DNA from: Spirochaetaceae bacterium | GTDB lineage: Bacteria; Spirochaetota; Spirochaetia; Treponematales; Breznakiellaceae | Direction: 5' to 3' | Length of the DNA stretch: 12,994 nucleotides | Assembly (NCBI GenBank): GCA_031267955.1 | Contig: JAIRYB010000201.1 | Coordinates: 1 to 12,994, forward strand | Shown here: piece by piece, positions 1-6,491 of the stretch | Numbering within the stretch: the first letter of the stretch is position 1 | Layout of the letters: the number at the start of each line of letters is the position of its first letter | Notes under the pieces: generated by a model | The model's input: only the letters and a program-made list of their open reading frames with translations | What the model was told of the DNA's origin: nothing | Databases searched by the model: none | Made by a program: the position numbers and the translations under genes

Positions 1-736
1 TAAACGTCTCCGACAGCCCCCGCTCCGCTGTCCAAACCGGCGGCGTGTTCGCCAGTTCTCCGGCGAAAACCCGGGCCTCGTAGGAAACGGAAAGTTTTAC
101 ATACAGGTAGAATACCAGCAGATTAAGGGCCAGGAGCAAAACGCCGAAGGAAAGGCCGAACCAAAGGGTTTCATTCCCCATTTCGGCAGGGGGGACATCC
201 CTTTCAATGAAGATGTTGAACAGCAGCCAACCCGCGTACAGGGGAACCAGCAGCACCAGCCAAAAACGGAGGGACAGGGCCGCCGGGTATTTCCGCATGA
301 CGCGGTAATAGTATTCTACCCAGCACAGGATGAAGACCGCCTCAATGACGGTATTCACGAACCAGAGCGGCGAATTATAATCGACCGGCTGCTTTGCGTA
401 GAGGGTTATAACACCGCGAAAAAGCACGTCAACATAGAGCAGGATGCCCACATGGTACACAAGCGTTACGGCCGCCCGGCCCGGCTTGCCGCAGAGGCCG
501 ATGGCAATTCCGAAACAGACCGCGATCCATACAAAACCAAGGGCGCCGGAAAGAGTCTCCTGAAGGATGATCCCGGTAAAAAACCAGACCGGCCGGAAGG
601 CCGCCATAAACAACAAAAGCATCACCCGCCGCCACCGCGCCTCGGGCCGTACAAGCCGGTAGAATCCTCCCCAAAAAGCGCCGAACACCGCGGCGGCGCG
701 GAAAATTTCCAGCGGGATATTCAATTGATGCTCCAT
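1..736 (-). CDS. Polytopic membrane protein, probable sensor/regulator (partial, 3' end outside window)
   Basis: An open frame begins with ATG at 736 and runs without a stop through the left edge (245 codons visible). The product is very hydrophobic. I see about six or seven membrane segments, near residues 38-58, 63-82, 88-108, 120-140, 153-172 and 188-212, plus a possible one near the N-terminus. After the last segment comes a soluble stretch (YVKLSVSYEARVFAGEL, then PPVWTAERGLSETF) where the visible part ends. This is the layout of membrane sensors with a cytoplasmic output domain. A LuxR-type helix-turn-helix or a GHKL kinase could follow, but neither is visible. No good Shine-Dalgarno precedes the ATG. 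CATAAT lies 6 nt upstream of it, so a short or absent leader is possible. It is divergent from the RsbRD_N-like gene. Being a membrane protein is secure; the function is not. Confidence 0.7.
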   Translation of the reverse strand, partial: MEHQLNIPLEIFRAAAVFGAFWGGFYRLVRPEARWRRVMLLLFMAAFRPVWFFTGIILQETLSGALGFVWIAVCFGIAIGLCGKPGRAAVTLVYHVGILLYVDVLFRGVITLYAKQPVDYNSPLWFVNTVIEAVFILCWVEYYYRVMRKYPAALSLRFWLVLLVPLYAGWLLFNIFIERDVPPAEMGNETLWFGLSFGVLLLALNLLVFYLYVKLSVSYEARVFAGELANTPPVWTAERGLSETF

Positions 737-857
737 GTCATCATTATGCCGGAAAAGGGACTTGACTACTACGGGCGGGGGGATACGCCCAGGCAGCAGC
801 ATTTACTTTTTTTAATACTGAAACCCCTTAAAACCAGAATACTGTGAAGAAAAAAAC

Positions 858-959
858 AACCACGAAGATTATATGATATTTGGAAAAGGGGAAGATTGAA
901 GCCCAGTACGTAGTACCTTCGTGTCCGCGAACCTCTGGTTCGATGAGTCCTTGGTGGTT
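858..959. repeat. Imperfect inverted repeat, possible degraded intergenic repeat element
   Basis: AACCACGAAG at 858-867 matches the reverse complement of CTTGGTGGTT at 950-959 in 9 of 10 positions. The inner CACGAAG (861-867) also pairs perfectly with CTTCGTG (918-924). The words CTTCGTGTCC and TTGGTGGTTAAAAATC resemble the CTTCGTG...GTGGTT intergenic repeats scattered in many bacterial genomes. That likeness is from memory, and only one copy lies in this window. Confidence 0.35.
928..942. repeat. Perfect 6-bp hairpin with 3-nt loop
   Basis: CGAACC (928-933), loop TCT, GGTTCG (937-942). It lies inside the larger inverted repeat. No T-tract follows on either strand, so it is not an intrinsic terminator. 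GGTTCGA recalls a tRNA T-arm, but no other tRNA parts surround it. Confidence 0.5.
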
Positions 960-1033
960 AAAAATCTTCAAAATTTTGGTAGTTTCGCGGTGCTTGAAAG
1001 TAAATGCTTTGCCCTGGGGAATCGGTTTTCCGC

Positions 1034-1062
1034 TTGCGGCGGGGGGGCGTGTATGGTATACT
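1034..1062 (+). promoter_or_regulatory. Sigma70-type extended -10 promoter giving a predicted leaderless mRNA
   Basis: TTGCGG (-35) at 1034-1039, a 17-nt spacer, and TATACT (-10) at 1057-1062 preceded by TGG, an extended -10 element. The usual start point, about 7 nt past the -10, falls on the A of the ATG at 1069. No Shine-Dalgarno sequence lies between, so the transcript should start at or within a base or two of the start codon. Confidence 0.7.
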
Positions 1063-1068
1063 AAAAAC

Positions 1069-1587
1069 ATGGTTGATCAAGTTCTGATTGATACACTCTC
1101 ATTAAATTCCAGGGATTTTGCCCTGCGGTGGAAAAATTTGATCCGCAAGGCTCCCCAGCTTAAACAGTACAATCAACTAAGCGATGCGGCCCTGATAGAG
1201 GCGGACGCCCCTTTCTATCCCCTGCTGGCCCGGGTCCTTGACCGCGGGCTTGACCGTTCCCTGATCGGCGATTTTTTTGTAAAACTGGGGAAAATCCGGA
1301 TGTTGAACGGCTTTCCAATCTCCGAGGTAATTTACGCGGTGAACCTGGCCCAACAGGTGGTTATTGAATATCTGATGACCGATTTTGCGCTTGATAGCAG
1401 CATTAAAATGTACCAGGCTATGGGGTTGATAACCAAGGTGGCGGAATTTTTTCTCCTGGGTAGTTTTTACCTGACCAAGGGTTTTCTTGAAGCAACCTAT
1501 ACTTCTATGAATAACAGTGATAAAATTTCGGAGGAATTACTGAAGAAATATTTTAAAGACGATTTTTTCTTCAAACAGGATTTTTAA
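1069..1587 (+). CDS. Small stand-alone RsbRD_N-like protein (putative stressosome/regulatory sensor domain)
   Basis: 172 residues, soluble and mostly helical. The central part (for example KLGKIRMLNGFPISEVIYAV, about residues 73-92) has the alternating helical pattern that I associate with the RsbT co-antagonist RsbRD N-terminal domain (Pfam RsbRD_N). In that family the domain is a sensor joined to a C-terminal STAS domain or a kinase. Here the protein ends after the N-terminal-type domain plus a Lys/Phe-rich tail (KKYFKDDFFFKQDF), so there is no output domain. I chose ATG 1069 because a strong promoter abuts it and the upstream extension looks non-coding. No rsbS, rsbT or STAS gene is visible nearby. 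The family call is by eye. The protein is likely real, but its signal and partner are unknown. Confidence 0.6.
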   Translation: MVDQVLIDTLSLNSRDFALRWKNLIRKAPQLKQYNQLSDAALIEADAPFYPLLARVLDRGLDRSLIGDFFVKLGKIRMLNGFPISEVIYAVNLAQQVVIEYLMTDFALDSSIKMYQAMGLITKVAEFFLLGSFYLTKGFLEATYTSMNNSDKISEELLKKYFKDDFFFKQDF

Positions 1588-1598
1588 TATGGCTTGTT

Positions 1599-1617
1599 CG
1601 GAAACGGGAAGTTTTCG
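1599..1617. repeat. Hairpin just downstream of the RsbRD_N-like gene
   Basis: CGGAAAC (1599-1605), loop GGGAA, GTTTTCG (1611-1617): seven pairs including one G-T wobble, starting 11 nt after the stop codon. No T-run follows, so it is not a standard intrinsic terminator. It could stabilise the 3' end of the mRNA. Confidence 0.4.
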
Positions 1618-1757
1618 TCAGCCCGGTTAAAACAAAAAACAGCGATCCCGTCCTGAAATTTCCGGGCAGATGGGTTTTTGGATATTTTACTCGTTCAACA
1701 ACCCGAAGCTCCGGTTCGCTGATAATTGCCGGGCAGGTCAAATATATGGGAACCTCT

Positions 1758-1774
1758 AACAGGCTGTTGAAAAA
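1758..1774. mobile_element. Possible relic of an insertion-sequence or MITE end
   Basis: AACAGGCTGTTGAAAAA contains the word GGCTGTTGAAAAA, like terminal repeats I recall from several IS families. AACAG-G-CTGTT is also a small palindrome. There is no transposase, matching opposite end or clear target duplication here. This is a resemblance only. Confidence 0.2.
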
Positions 1775-1777
1775 GTG

Positions 1778-1806
1778 GATTTTTAACACTAATCGTGTCA
1801 AAAATC
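1778..1806. repeat. Stem-loop upstream of atpB
   Basis: GATTTTT (1778-1784) pairs with AAAAATC (1800-1806). After one A-C mismatch, ACAC (1786-1789) pairs with GTGT (1795-1798) around the loop TAATC. It follows directly on the word AACAGGCTGTTGAAAAAG. It could be a regulatory hairpin, an operator, or the remnant of a small mobile element. Confidence 0.5.
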
Positions 1807-1861
1807 TCGATTAAAGGCCTGTTTCATATATAACAGCGGCCAAGCGGATTCTTCGCGGGCC

Positions 1862-1867
1862 AGGGAG
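1862..1867 (+). promoter_or_regulatory. Ribosome binding site that decides the GTG start of atpB
   Basis: AGGGAG ends 8 nt before GTG at 1876. No ATG in this frame lies near the conserved N-terminal region, so this GTG is the best start. Confidence 0.6.
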
Positions 1868-1875
1868 TACACACG

Positions 1876-2610
1876 GTGGATTTGGGACAGGAAATAAACG
1901 AAGCTCTGAATTTTATCGAGGCGTTCCGCTTCCGGGTATTCGGTTTTGAAGCGGTGGTCAACGAAACGGTGATCATCTCCTGGCTTAGTATGGCCATCCT
2001 CATCGTCCTGTCCCTAATCTTCACCCGCCGCCTGAAAACCGTACCCCGGGGAGCCCAGGCGGTTCTGGAAGCCCTGATCGGGTTTCTCAACAGTTTTTCA
2101 AAAGAACATTTCGGGAAACGGGCAAAAACCTACGGGCCCTATATCGGCACGGTTTTTTTGTTTCTCATCGTCGCGAATATAATTCCCGTCCTTTCCCCCA
2201 TTTCCGTTTCCCTCTTCGGCCATACCTACCACCCCCCCTTTGTTATCAAGCCCCCGGCCAGGGACATTAACTTTACCGCCGCCCTGGCGATCCTGTCGAT
2301 CCTGCTGGTGCTGATCGGCGGCCTGCGGGCCAGGGGCTTCGGGGGCTGGTGTAAAAATCTGTTCCACCCGGTGCCCATGATGCTGCCCTTCAATCTGATG
2401 GAATACATCATCCGCCCCACTTCGCTGTGCCTGCGGCTGTTCGGCAATATTCTGGGGGGCTTTATCATCATGCGGCTCATTGAGGCGGTGGTTCCCATTG
2501 CCCTGCCGCCGTTGTTGTCGTTGTATTTTGATTTTCTCGACGGCCTTATTCAGGCGCTGGTGTTTGCTTTTTTAACCACCCTGTTTGTCGCTGAGGCAGT
2601 GGAAGCATGA
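1876..2610 (+). CDS. atpB: F-type ATP synthase subunit a
   Basis: 244 residues, an integral membrane protein of Fo. It forms the two half-channels that pass ions to and from the c-ring. The essential arginine is R187 in SLCLRLFGN (aR210 of E. coli). Other family marks are PPARDINFTAALAI (about 126-139), MEYIIRPTSL (175-184) and the last helix GLIQALVFAFLTT (223-235). The site matching E. coli aE219 is hydrophobic (F196), while D219 sits where E. coli has aH245, so the channel carboxylate is in the second position, as in many non-enterobacterial enzymes. First gene of the operon; no atpI precedes it. It starts with GTG. Its stop overlaps an ATG that opens a 22-codon frame. Membrane segments lie near residues 31-50, 89-110, 135-150 and 185-240. 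Confidence 0.95.
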   Translation: MDLGQEINEALNFIEAFRFRVFGFEAVVNETVIISWLSMAILIVLSLIFTRRLKTVPRGAQAVLEALIGFLNSFSKEHFGKRAKTYGPYIGTVFLFLIVANIIPVLSPISVSLFGHTYHPPFVIKPPARDINFTAALAILSILLVLIGGLRARGFGGWCKNLFHPVPMMLPFNLMEYIIRPTSLCLRLFGNILGGFIIMRLIEAVVPIALPPLLSLYFDFLDGLIQALVFAFLTTLFVAEAVEA

Positions 2611-2694
2611 ATTACAGGAAGCCTTTTTTGGCTCAGGGAAGAAATTTCACGATGAAAAATCTTCTATATTATTGAATGTACGAAGGAGCAGTTT

Positions 2695-2910
2695 ATGGGT
2701 CCTCTTATTGGAGCAGGTATCGCGGTAGTAGCCGGTCTTGGAGCCGGTATTGGCATCGGCATCGCCACGGGAAAAACCGCGGAGGCAATCTCCCGGCAGC
2801 CTGAGGCGGCGGGAAAAATTCAGACCGTCTTTTTCCTCGGCATTGCCCTGGCGGAGGCAACGGCGATTTACGGTTTTGTCGTCGCCATCCTCCTCTACCT
2901 CAAAGGTTAG
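2695..2910 (+). CDS. atpE: F-type ATP synthase subunit c (proteolipid)
   Basis: 71 residues forming a two-helix hairpin; many copies build the rotating c-ring of Fo. Helix 1 has the glycine-rich packing run GLGAGIGIGIATGK (about 14-27). The polar loop is RQPE (34-37). Helix 2 carries the ion-carrying carboxylate E54 in ALAEATAIYGF. Compared with the sodium-binding ring of Ilyobacter tartaricus, the Gln ligand position is I21 and the Ser after the Glu is A55, so the Na+ ligands are missing and proton coupling is inferred. AAGGAG (2683-2688) lies 6 nt before the ATG, one of the best ribosome sites in the window, fitting the high copy number of subunit c. A gap of 84 nt separates it from atpB, and only 3 nt separate it from atpF. 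Confidence 0.95.
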   Translation: MGPLIGAGIAVVAGLGAGIGIGIATGKTAEAISRQPEAAGKIQTVFFLGIALAEATAIYGFVVAILLYLKG

Positions 2911-2913
2911 ATT

Positions 2914-3414
2914 ATGGAAAGCCCCGGCCTCGTCAGTCCCAATCTGGTAACGTTTTTTTTCACCCTGATTAACATCGGAATTCTGTTTGTTATTTTGCGG
3001 GCCATCCTGTTCAAACCGGTAACAAAATTTATGGACGACCGGGCGAAGAAAATTCAGGACACGATAGACCAGGCGGAAAAAGACAAAGCCCAGGCAAAGA
3101 TGCTGCTGCACCAGTATGAGGAGCAGTTGAAAAAAGCCGGGGAGGAAGCGGAAGTCCTTATCCGCGCCGCCAGGGAAAACGCCAGGGAAGAGGCGGACCG
3201 GATCACCGCCGGAGGGAAGGCGGAGGCGGACACGCTGCTGGCCAACGCCCGCAAGCAGATTGAAGCGGAACAGCAGGCCGCCCTGGCCCGGTTCAGGACC
3301 GAAGCGGCGGCCCTGGTGGTATCCGCTTCGGCCCGGCTGATCCGGCGGGAGCTGAACCAGGAGGATAACCGCCGTTATGCGGGGATGCTTCTGCGGGAGA
3401 TTGGGAACACCTGA
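2914..3414 (+). CDS. atpF: F-type ATP synthase subunit b
   Basis: 166 residues, the peripheral stalk that holds F1 against Fo. One membrane helix lies near the N-terminus (about residues 11-33, VTFFFTLINIGILFVILRAI), then a basic boundary (DDRAKK), then a long charged Ala/Glu/Lys/Arg-rich coiled coil to about residue 140, as usual for b. The C-terminal part (ALVVSASARLIRRELNQEDN) matches the conserved b terminus that contacts delta. The size is close to E. coli b (156). Its TGA overlaps the ATG of atpH by one base (TGATG), so translational coupling of b and delta is likely. There is one b gene only, so the stalk should be a homodimer. Confidence 0.93.
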   Translation: MESPGLVSPNLVTFFFTLINIGILFVILRAILFKPVTKFMDDRAKKIQDTIDQAEKDKAQAKMLLHQYEEQLKKAGEEAEVLIRAARENAREEADRITAGGKAEADTLLANARKQIEAEQQAALARFRTEAAALVVSASARLIRRELNQEDNRRYAGMLLREIGNT

Positions 3415-4031
3415 TGTTTATCCCGGAACGGTGGGCTGAGGCATTTATCAATGCCTCTGGGGCATTTGTTAACGCTTCCGGGGCGCTTGCCGGTACGGCG
3501 GCTGTGGAGAGCGCGGCGGAAGGGCTCGCTGTTCTCAAGGCCGTCCTGCCCTTACTGCGGGGAATTCCCGGCGAAGTGTCGGGCAGGGCCGCCGCCCTCC
3601 GGCTTGAGGGAATGCTCCGGGCCGCGGCGGCGCAGGCCGCTGCCGGGGAATCGCCGGGAACGGAAGCGGCGATCCGGCTCCTGGTTCTGCTGGTAAAAAA
3701 AGACAAGCTCCGGTTCAGCGGCAGCCTGATCGGGGCCATCGAAAAGATCACCGGCCGGCAGCGGGGGGTTCTGGAATGTGTTCTCGAATCCGCCAATCCC
3801 CCGGAGGAAGCTGTTCAGAAAGAACTGAAACAAGCGCTGAAAACAAAAACCGGCGCGAAAGACATACGGCTCCTGCCGCGGGTACGGCCGGAACTGCTGG
3901 GGGGCTTCCGTTTAAGGCTGGGAGACGAAATTCTTGATGCCAGCCTCCGGGGACAACTGGGACAAATGGCGGCGGATCTGGCAGCGGGTCCGGTAAATCC
4001 GGAAGCGCGGCCCACCGCCGGAGGAATATAA
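3414..4031 (+). CDS. atpH: F-type ATP synthase subunit delta (OSCP)
   Basis: 205 residues, longer than the roughly 178 usual for bacterial delta. Delta caps F1 and joins it to the b stalk. The C-terminal signature is clear: RPELLGGFRLRLGDEILDAS then LRGQL (about 158-182). The N-terminal domain starts RWAEAF, like the usual RYAxAL. It then holds a 7-residue tandem repeat, AFINASG AFVNASG, with a partial third copy (ALAG), encoded by two 21-bp units at 3441-3482. This and an Ala/Gly-rich N-domain account for some of the extra length. The C-terminal tail (VNPEARPTAGGI) is also extended. It is coupled to atpF by a one-base overlap and lies 1 nt from atpA; the atpA ribosome site lies inside its last codons. 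Confidence 0.9.
   Translation: MFIPERWAEAFINASGAFVNASGALAGTAAVESAAEGLAVLKAVLPLLRGIPGEVSGRAAALRLEGMLRAAAAQAAAGESPGTEAAIRLLVLLVKKDKLRFSGSLIGAIEKITGRQRGVLECVLESANPPEEAVQKELKQALKTKTGAKDIRLLPRVRPELLGGFRLRLGDEILDASLRGQLGQMAADLAAGPVNPEARPTAGGI
3441..3482 (+). repeat. 21-bp in-frame tandem duplication inside atpH
   Basis: Two 21-bp units (3441-3461 and 3462-3482) match at 16 of 21 positions and encode AFINASG and AFVNASG. An 11-bp partial third unit follows (3483-3493). Four of the five differences are synonymous and the fifth is Ile to Val, so the peptide has been kept while the DNA drifted. Confidence 0.75.
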
Positions 4032-4032
4032 C

Positions 4033-5532
4033 ATGGTAAATTTCGGAGACCTGACCAAAGTACTCCAGGAACAGTTAGAACACTGGGAAGGTAAAGCCTC
4101 CTCCGGTTCTTCGGGTTTTGTATCGCAGGTGGGGGATTCGGTGGCCACCGTCCACGGCCTCGGCGGGGCCGTCTACGGAGAACTGGTAAAATTCGCCTCC
4201 GGGGCTGAGGGCATTGTCCTCAACCTGGAGGAAGATGCGGTGGGCTGCGTGCTTTTTTCCGGGGAGAACCTGGTAAAAGACGGCGAGGAAGTCCGGGGAA
4301 CCGGAAAGGTGGTGTCCGTTCCCTCGGGGCAGGCCATTCTGGGCCGGGTGGTCAACCCCCTGGGAGAACCGGTTGACGGCAAAGGGCCTGTGGCCGCGGA
4401 AGAATATCTGCCGGTAGAGTCCCCGGCAGCGTCGGTCATTGACCGGGGTGTGGTGGATACGCCCCTCCAGACCGGTGCCCTTTCGGTGGACGCCATGATC
4501 CCCATTGGCCGGGGACAGCGGGAGCTAATCATCGGCGACCGGCAGACCGGCAAAACCGCCATCGCCATTGACGCCATCATCAACCAGAAAGGCAAGGATG
4601 TGTACTGCGTGTACTGCGCCATCGGCCAGAAATCTTCCGCCGTGGCGGCGATCATCCACAATCTGGAAAAACGGGGGGCTATGGAGTATACCTTTGTGGT
4701 GCTGGCCTCCGCGTCGGATTCGGCGGCCCTTCAGTACCTGGCACCCTATTCGGCGGCGGCTATGGCGGAACACTTCATGTTCAAGGGGAAGGATGTTCTT
4801 ATCGTATACGACGATCTTTCCAAACACGCGGTGGCTTACCGGACCCTCAGCCTCCTCCTCCGCCGGCCGCCGGGGAGGGAAGCCTTTCCCGGCGATGTGT
4901 TTTACCTCCACTCCCGGCTGCTGGAACGGTCGGCCAAACTTTCGGAAAAACGGGGCGGGGGCTCCATTACCGCCCTCCCCATCGTGGAAACCCAGGCGGG
5001 GGACATATCATCCTATATTCCCACCAATGTTATCTCCATTACCGACGGGCAGATTTTTCTGGATTCGGAACTTTTTAATTCCGGCTTCCGGCCCGCGGTG
5101 GATGTGGGCCTTTCGGTAAGCCGGGTGGGGGGGTCCGCCCAGTCCCCGGCGATCCGCAAGGTCTCCGGGCGGCTCCGGCTGGATTTGGCCCAGTACCGGG
5201 AAATGGCCGCCTTTGCCCAGTTCGGCAGCGATCTGGACAAGGCCACCCAGGACAAGCTCGCCCAGGGCGAGCGGCTTATGGAGGTTTTGAAACAGCCCCA
5301 GTTCAGCCCCCTTTCCATGGAGGAGCAGGCGGCGGTCCTCTTTATCTCGGTAAACGGGTACCTCCTTGATATCAGGAGGGAGAATGTGAACAAATTTGTC
5401 CAGGAATTTTTGGACTATCTTCGGTCCCACTACAGGGCGGTTCTCGACACGATCGCCCGGACGCAGGTTACCGATGCGGAAACCGAAAGCGCGCTGAGAA
5501 CGGCGGTGGAAGATTTCAAACATCTTAAATAG
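4033..5532 (+). CDS. atpA: F-type ATP synthase subunit alpha
   Basis: 499 residues; three copies alternate with beta in the F1 hexamer and bind non-exchanging nucleotide. The N-terminal beta-barrel contains SQVGDSVATVHGLGGAVYGE (31-50). The P-loop is GDRQTGKT (168-175, Lys174). The Walker B-like strand is DVLIVYDD (254-261). The arginine finger that reaches the beta active site is R364 in SVSRVGGSAQ. PGDVFYLHSRLLERSAKL is the usual alpha motif. Length and motifs fit a complete, functional alpha. GGAGG (4020-4024) stands 8 nt before the ATG, inside the end of atpH. The N-terminal helix that contacts delta is short (MVNFGDLTKVLQEQLEHW). The 44 nt before atpG hold only a weak hairpin. Confidence 0.96.
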   Translation: MVNFGDLTKVLQEQLEHWEGKASSGSSGFVSQVGDSVATVHGLGGAVYGELVKFASGAEGIVLNLEEDAVGCVLFSGENLVKDGEEVRGTGKVVSVPSGQAILGRVVNPLGEPVDGKGPVAAEEYLPVESPAASVIDRGVVDTPLQTGALSVDAMIPIGRGQRELIIGDRQTGKTAIAIDAIINQKGKDVYCVYCAIGQKSSAVAAIIHNLEKRGAMEYTFVVLASASDSAALQYLAPYSAAAMAEHFMFKGKDVLIVYDDLSKHAVAYRTLSLLLRRPPGREAFPGDVFYLHSRLLERSAKLSEKRGGGSITALPIVETQAGDISSYIPTNVISITDGQIFLDSELFNSGFRPAVDVGLSVSRVGGSAQSPAIRKVSGRLRLDLAQYREMAAFAQFGSDLDKATQDKLAQGERLMEVLKQPQFSPLSMEEQAAVLFISVNGYLLDIRRENVNKFVQEFLDYLRSHYRAVLDTIARTQVTDAETESALRTAVEDFKHLK

Positions 5533-5576
5533 GGGGCTTTTCCGGTTTCGGGAAGGCTGCGGCAGTAAGGCAAATA

Positions 5577-6467
5577 ATGGCGAATAATTTGCGGGACGTG
5601 CGTCTGAGGATGCGGAGCATCGAGCAGACCTTGCAGGTTACCAAGGCGATGAATCTCATTTCCACGGCGAAGCTCCGGAAAGGCCGCCGCACTCTGGAAG
5701 ATGTGCAGCCTTTTTTTACCCGGATTCAAAAGTCCATGTACGATATTCTGAACACCGCGGGGAATGTAAAAAGCGTTTATTTTTCCAGGCCGGACAGGAA
5801 CAAGGTCTACCACAGCGCGGTAGTGGTGATTACCAGCGACAAGGGGCTTGCCGGCGGCTATAACGCCAATATTTTCCACATGGTGAACGAGCTTTGCGGG
5901 AAGGTGAAGAATCCTATCCTGGTGCTTATCGGCGCGATAGGCTACAGGTACTTTATCCACTCGCCCTACCTTATTCTGGAAAATTTTTCCTTTCACTCGC
6001 AGCTCCCCGAGGTGGATGACGCGAAGCAGATCGCCGATTACCTGGTTTCGCAGTATTCCTGGGGAATGTTCGACGAGATTCACGTGGTGTACACCCGTAT
6101 GCGCAGCGCCCTGAAGCTCCAGCCTGCGGTAAGGCAGATACTGCCGCTGGAAAGGCAGACCATGCGGGAGGAATTGGCCCGCTTTGATTACCAGGAACGG
6201 GCGGCCCTCCGTTTTGAATACCAGCCCTCCGCAGAGGCGGTGTTTGACGCCATGGTGCCGCTCTATATCAAGGGCATTATATACGGCTGCCTTGTCGAGG
6301 CTTATACCTGCGAGCAGAGCGCCCGTATGTCCGCGATGAGCGAGGCGTCGAAAAGCGCGGAGGAGATGCTCCAGTCTTTGCAGACGCACTACAACCGGGC
6401 CAGGCAGGCGGGAATCACCCAGGAAATGTCGGAAATTATCGGCGGTTCTTCGGCGCTGCAAAGATAG
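5577..6467 (+). CDS. atpG: F-type ATP synthase subunit gamma
   Basis: 296 residues; the rotating central shaft of F1. The N-terminal helix has RMRSIEQTLQVTKAMNLIST with AKLRK, matching the conserved (I/V)TKAMxxVAxxKLRK pattern. The Rossmann-like middle domain carries TSDKGLAGGYNANI (86-99). The C-terminal helix carries EQSARMSAMSEASKSAEEM and YNRARQAGITQEMSEIIGG, the strongest gamma signature. The last motif runs almost to the C-terminus, as it should. The ATG is preceded by TAAGG at 7-nt spacing. No redox-regulation insert of the chloroplast kind is seen. It lies between alpha and beta in the usual order. Confidence 0.95.
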   Translation: MANNLRDVRLRMRSIEQTLQVTKAMNLISTAKLRKGRRTLEDVQPFFTRIQKSMYDILNTAGNVKSVYFSRPDRNKVYHSAVVVITSDKGLAGGYNANIFHMVNELCGKVKNPILVLIGAIGYRYFIHSPYLILENFSFHSQLPEVDDAKQIADYLVSQYSWGMFDEIHVVYTRMRSALKLQPAVRQILPLERQTMREELARFDYQERAALRFEYQPSAEAVFDAMVPLYIKGIIYGCLVEAYTCEQSARMSAMSEASKSAEEMLQSLQTHYNRARQAGITQEMSEIIGGSSALQR

Positions 6468-6491
6468 GGCAGGTTGCAATAGGAGAGACGA

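Larger units (their letters stand above)
737..1068. other. Divergent intergenic region, 332 bp, no gene
   Basis: I see no credible coding sequence here. A frame open from TTG 882 joins the downstream gene, but its 63 extra residues are translated repeat and promoter DNA and look non-protein-like. The region holds an inverted repeat (858-959), a perfect hairpin (928-942), and the promoter of the rightward gene (1034-1062). On the minus strand TATTAA-like and CATAAT-like hexamers occur ahead of the leftward gene, but neither has a good -35 partner. Confidence 0.6.
1588..1875. other. Intergenic region upstream of the atp operon, 288 bp, no gene
   Basis: No credible gene is visible. It contains two hairpins (1599-1617 and 1778-1806) and an IS-end-like word at 1758-1774. 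CCGGGCAG occurs twice in it. The atp promoter must lie here or upstream, but I found no strong sigma70 pair. TTGAAA at 1767-1772 has only TAATCG at 17-nt spacing, and TATAAC at 1829-1834 has no good -35. Confidence 0.55.

Noticed and set aside
452..847. 131-codon plus-strand frame
   Set aside because: It is antisense to the membrane protein, with a basic, Pro-rich composition typical of a shadow.
928..950. Possible tRNA or tRNA-like T-arm
   Set aside because: Only GGTTCGA is present, with no acceptor, D or anticodon arms around it.
880..1068. N-terminal extension of the RsbRD_N-like protein to TTG 882
   Set aside because: It translates repeat and promoter DNA, has no ribosome site and looks non-protein-like. 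ATG 1069 abuts a strong promoter.
2620..2640. Small hairpin AGCC-TTTTTT-GGCT after atpB as a terminator
   Set aside because: The stem is only 4 bp and the T-run lies in the loop; atpE must be transcribed through it.
5430..6479. 349-codon minus-strand frame across atpG
   Set aside because: It lies opposite a conserved gene and reads as an antisense shadow.
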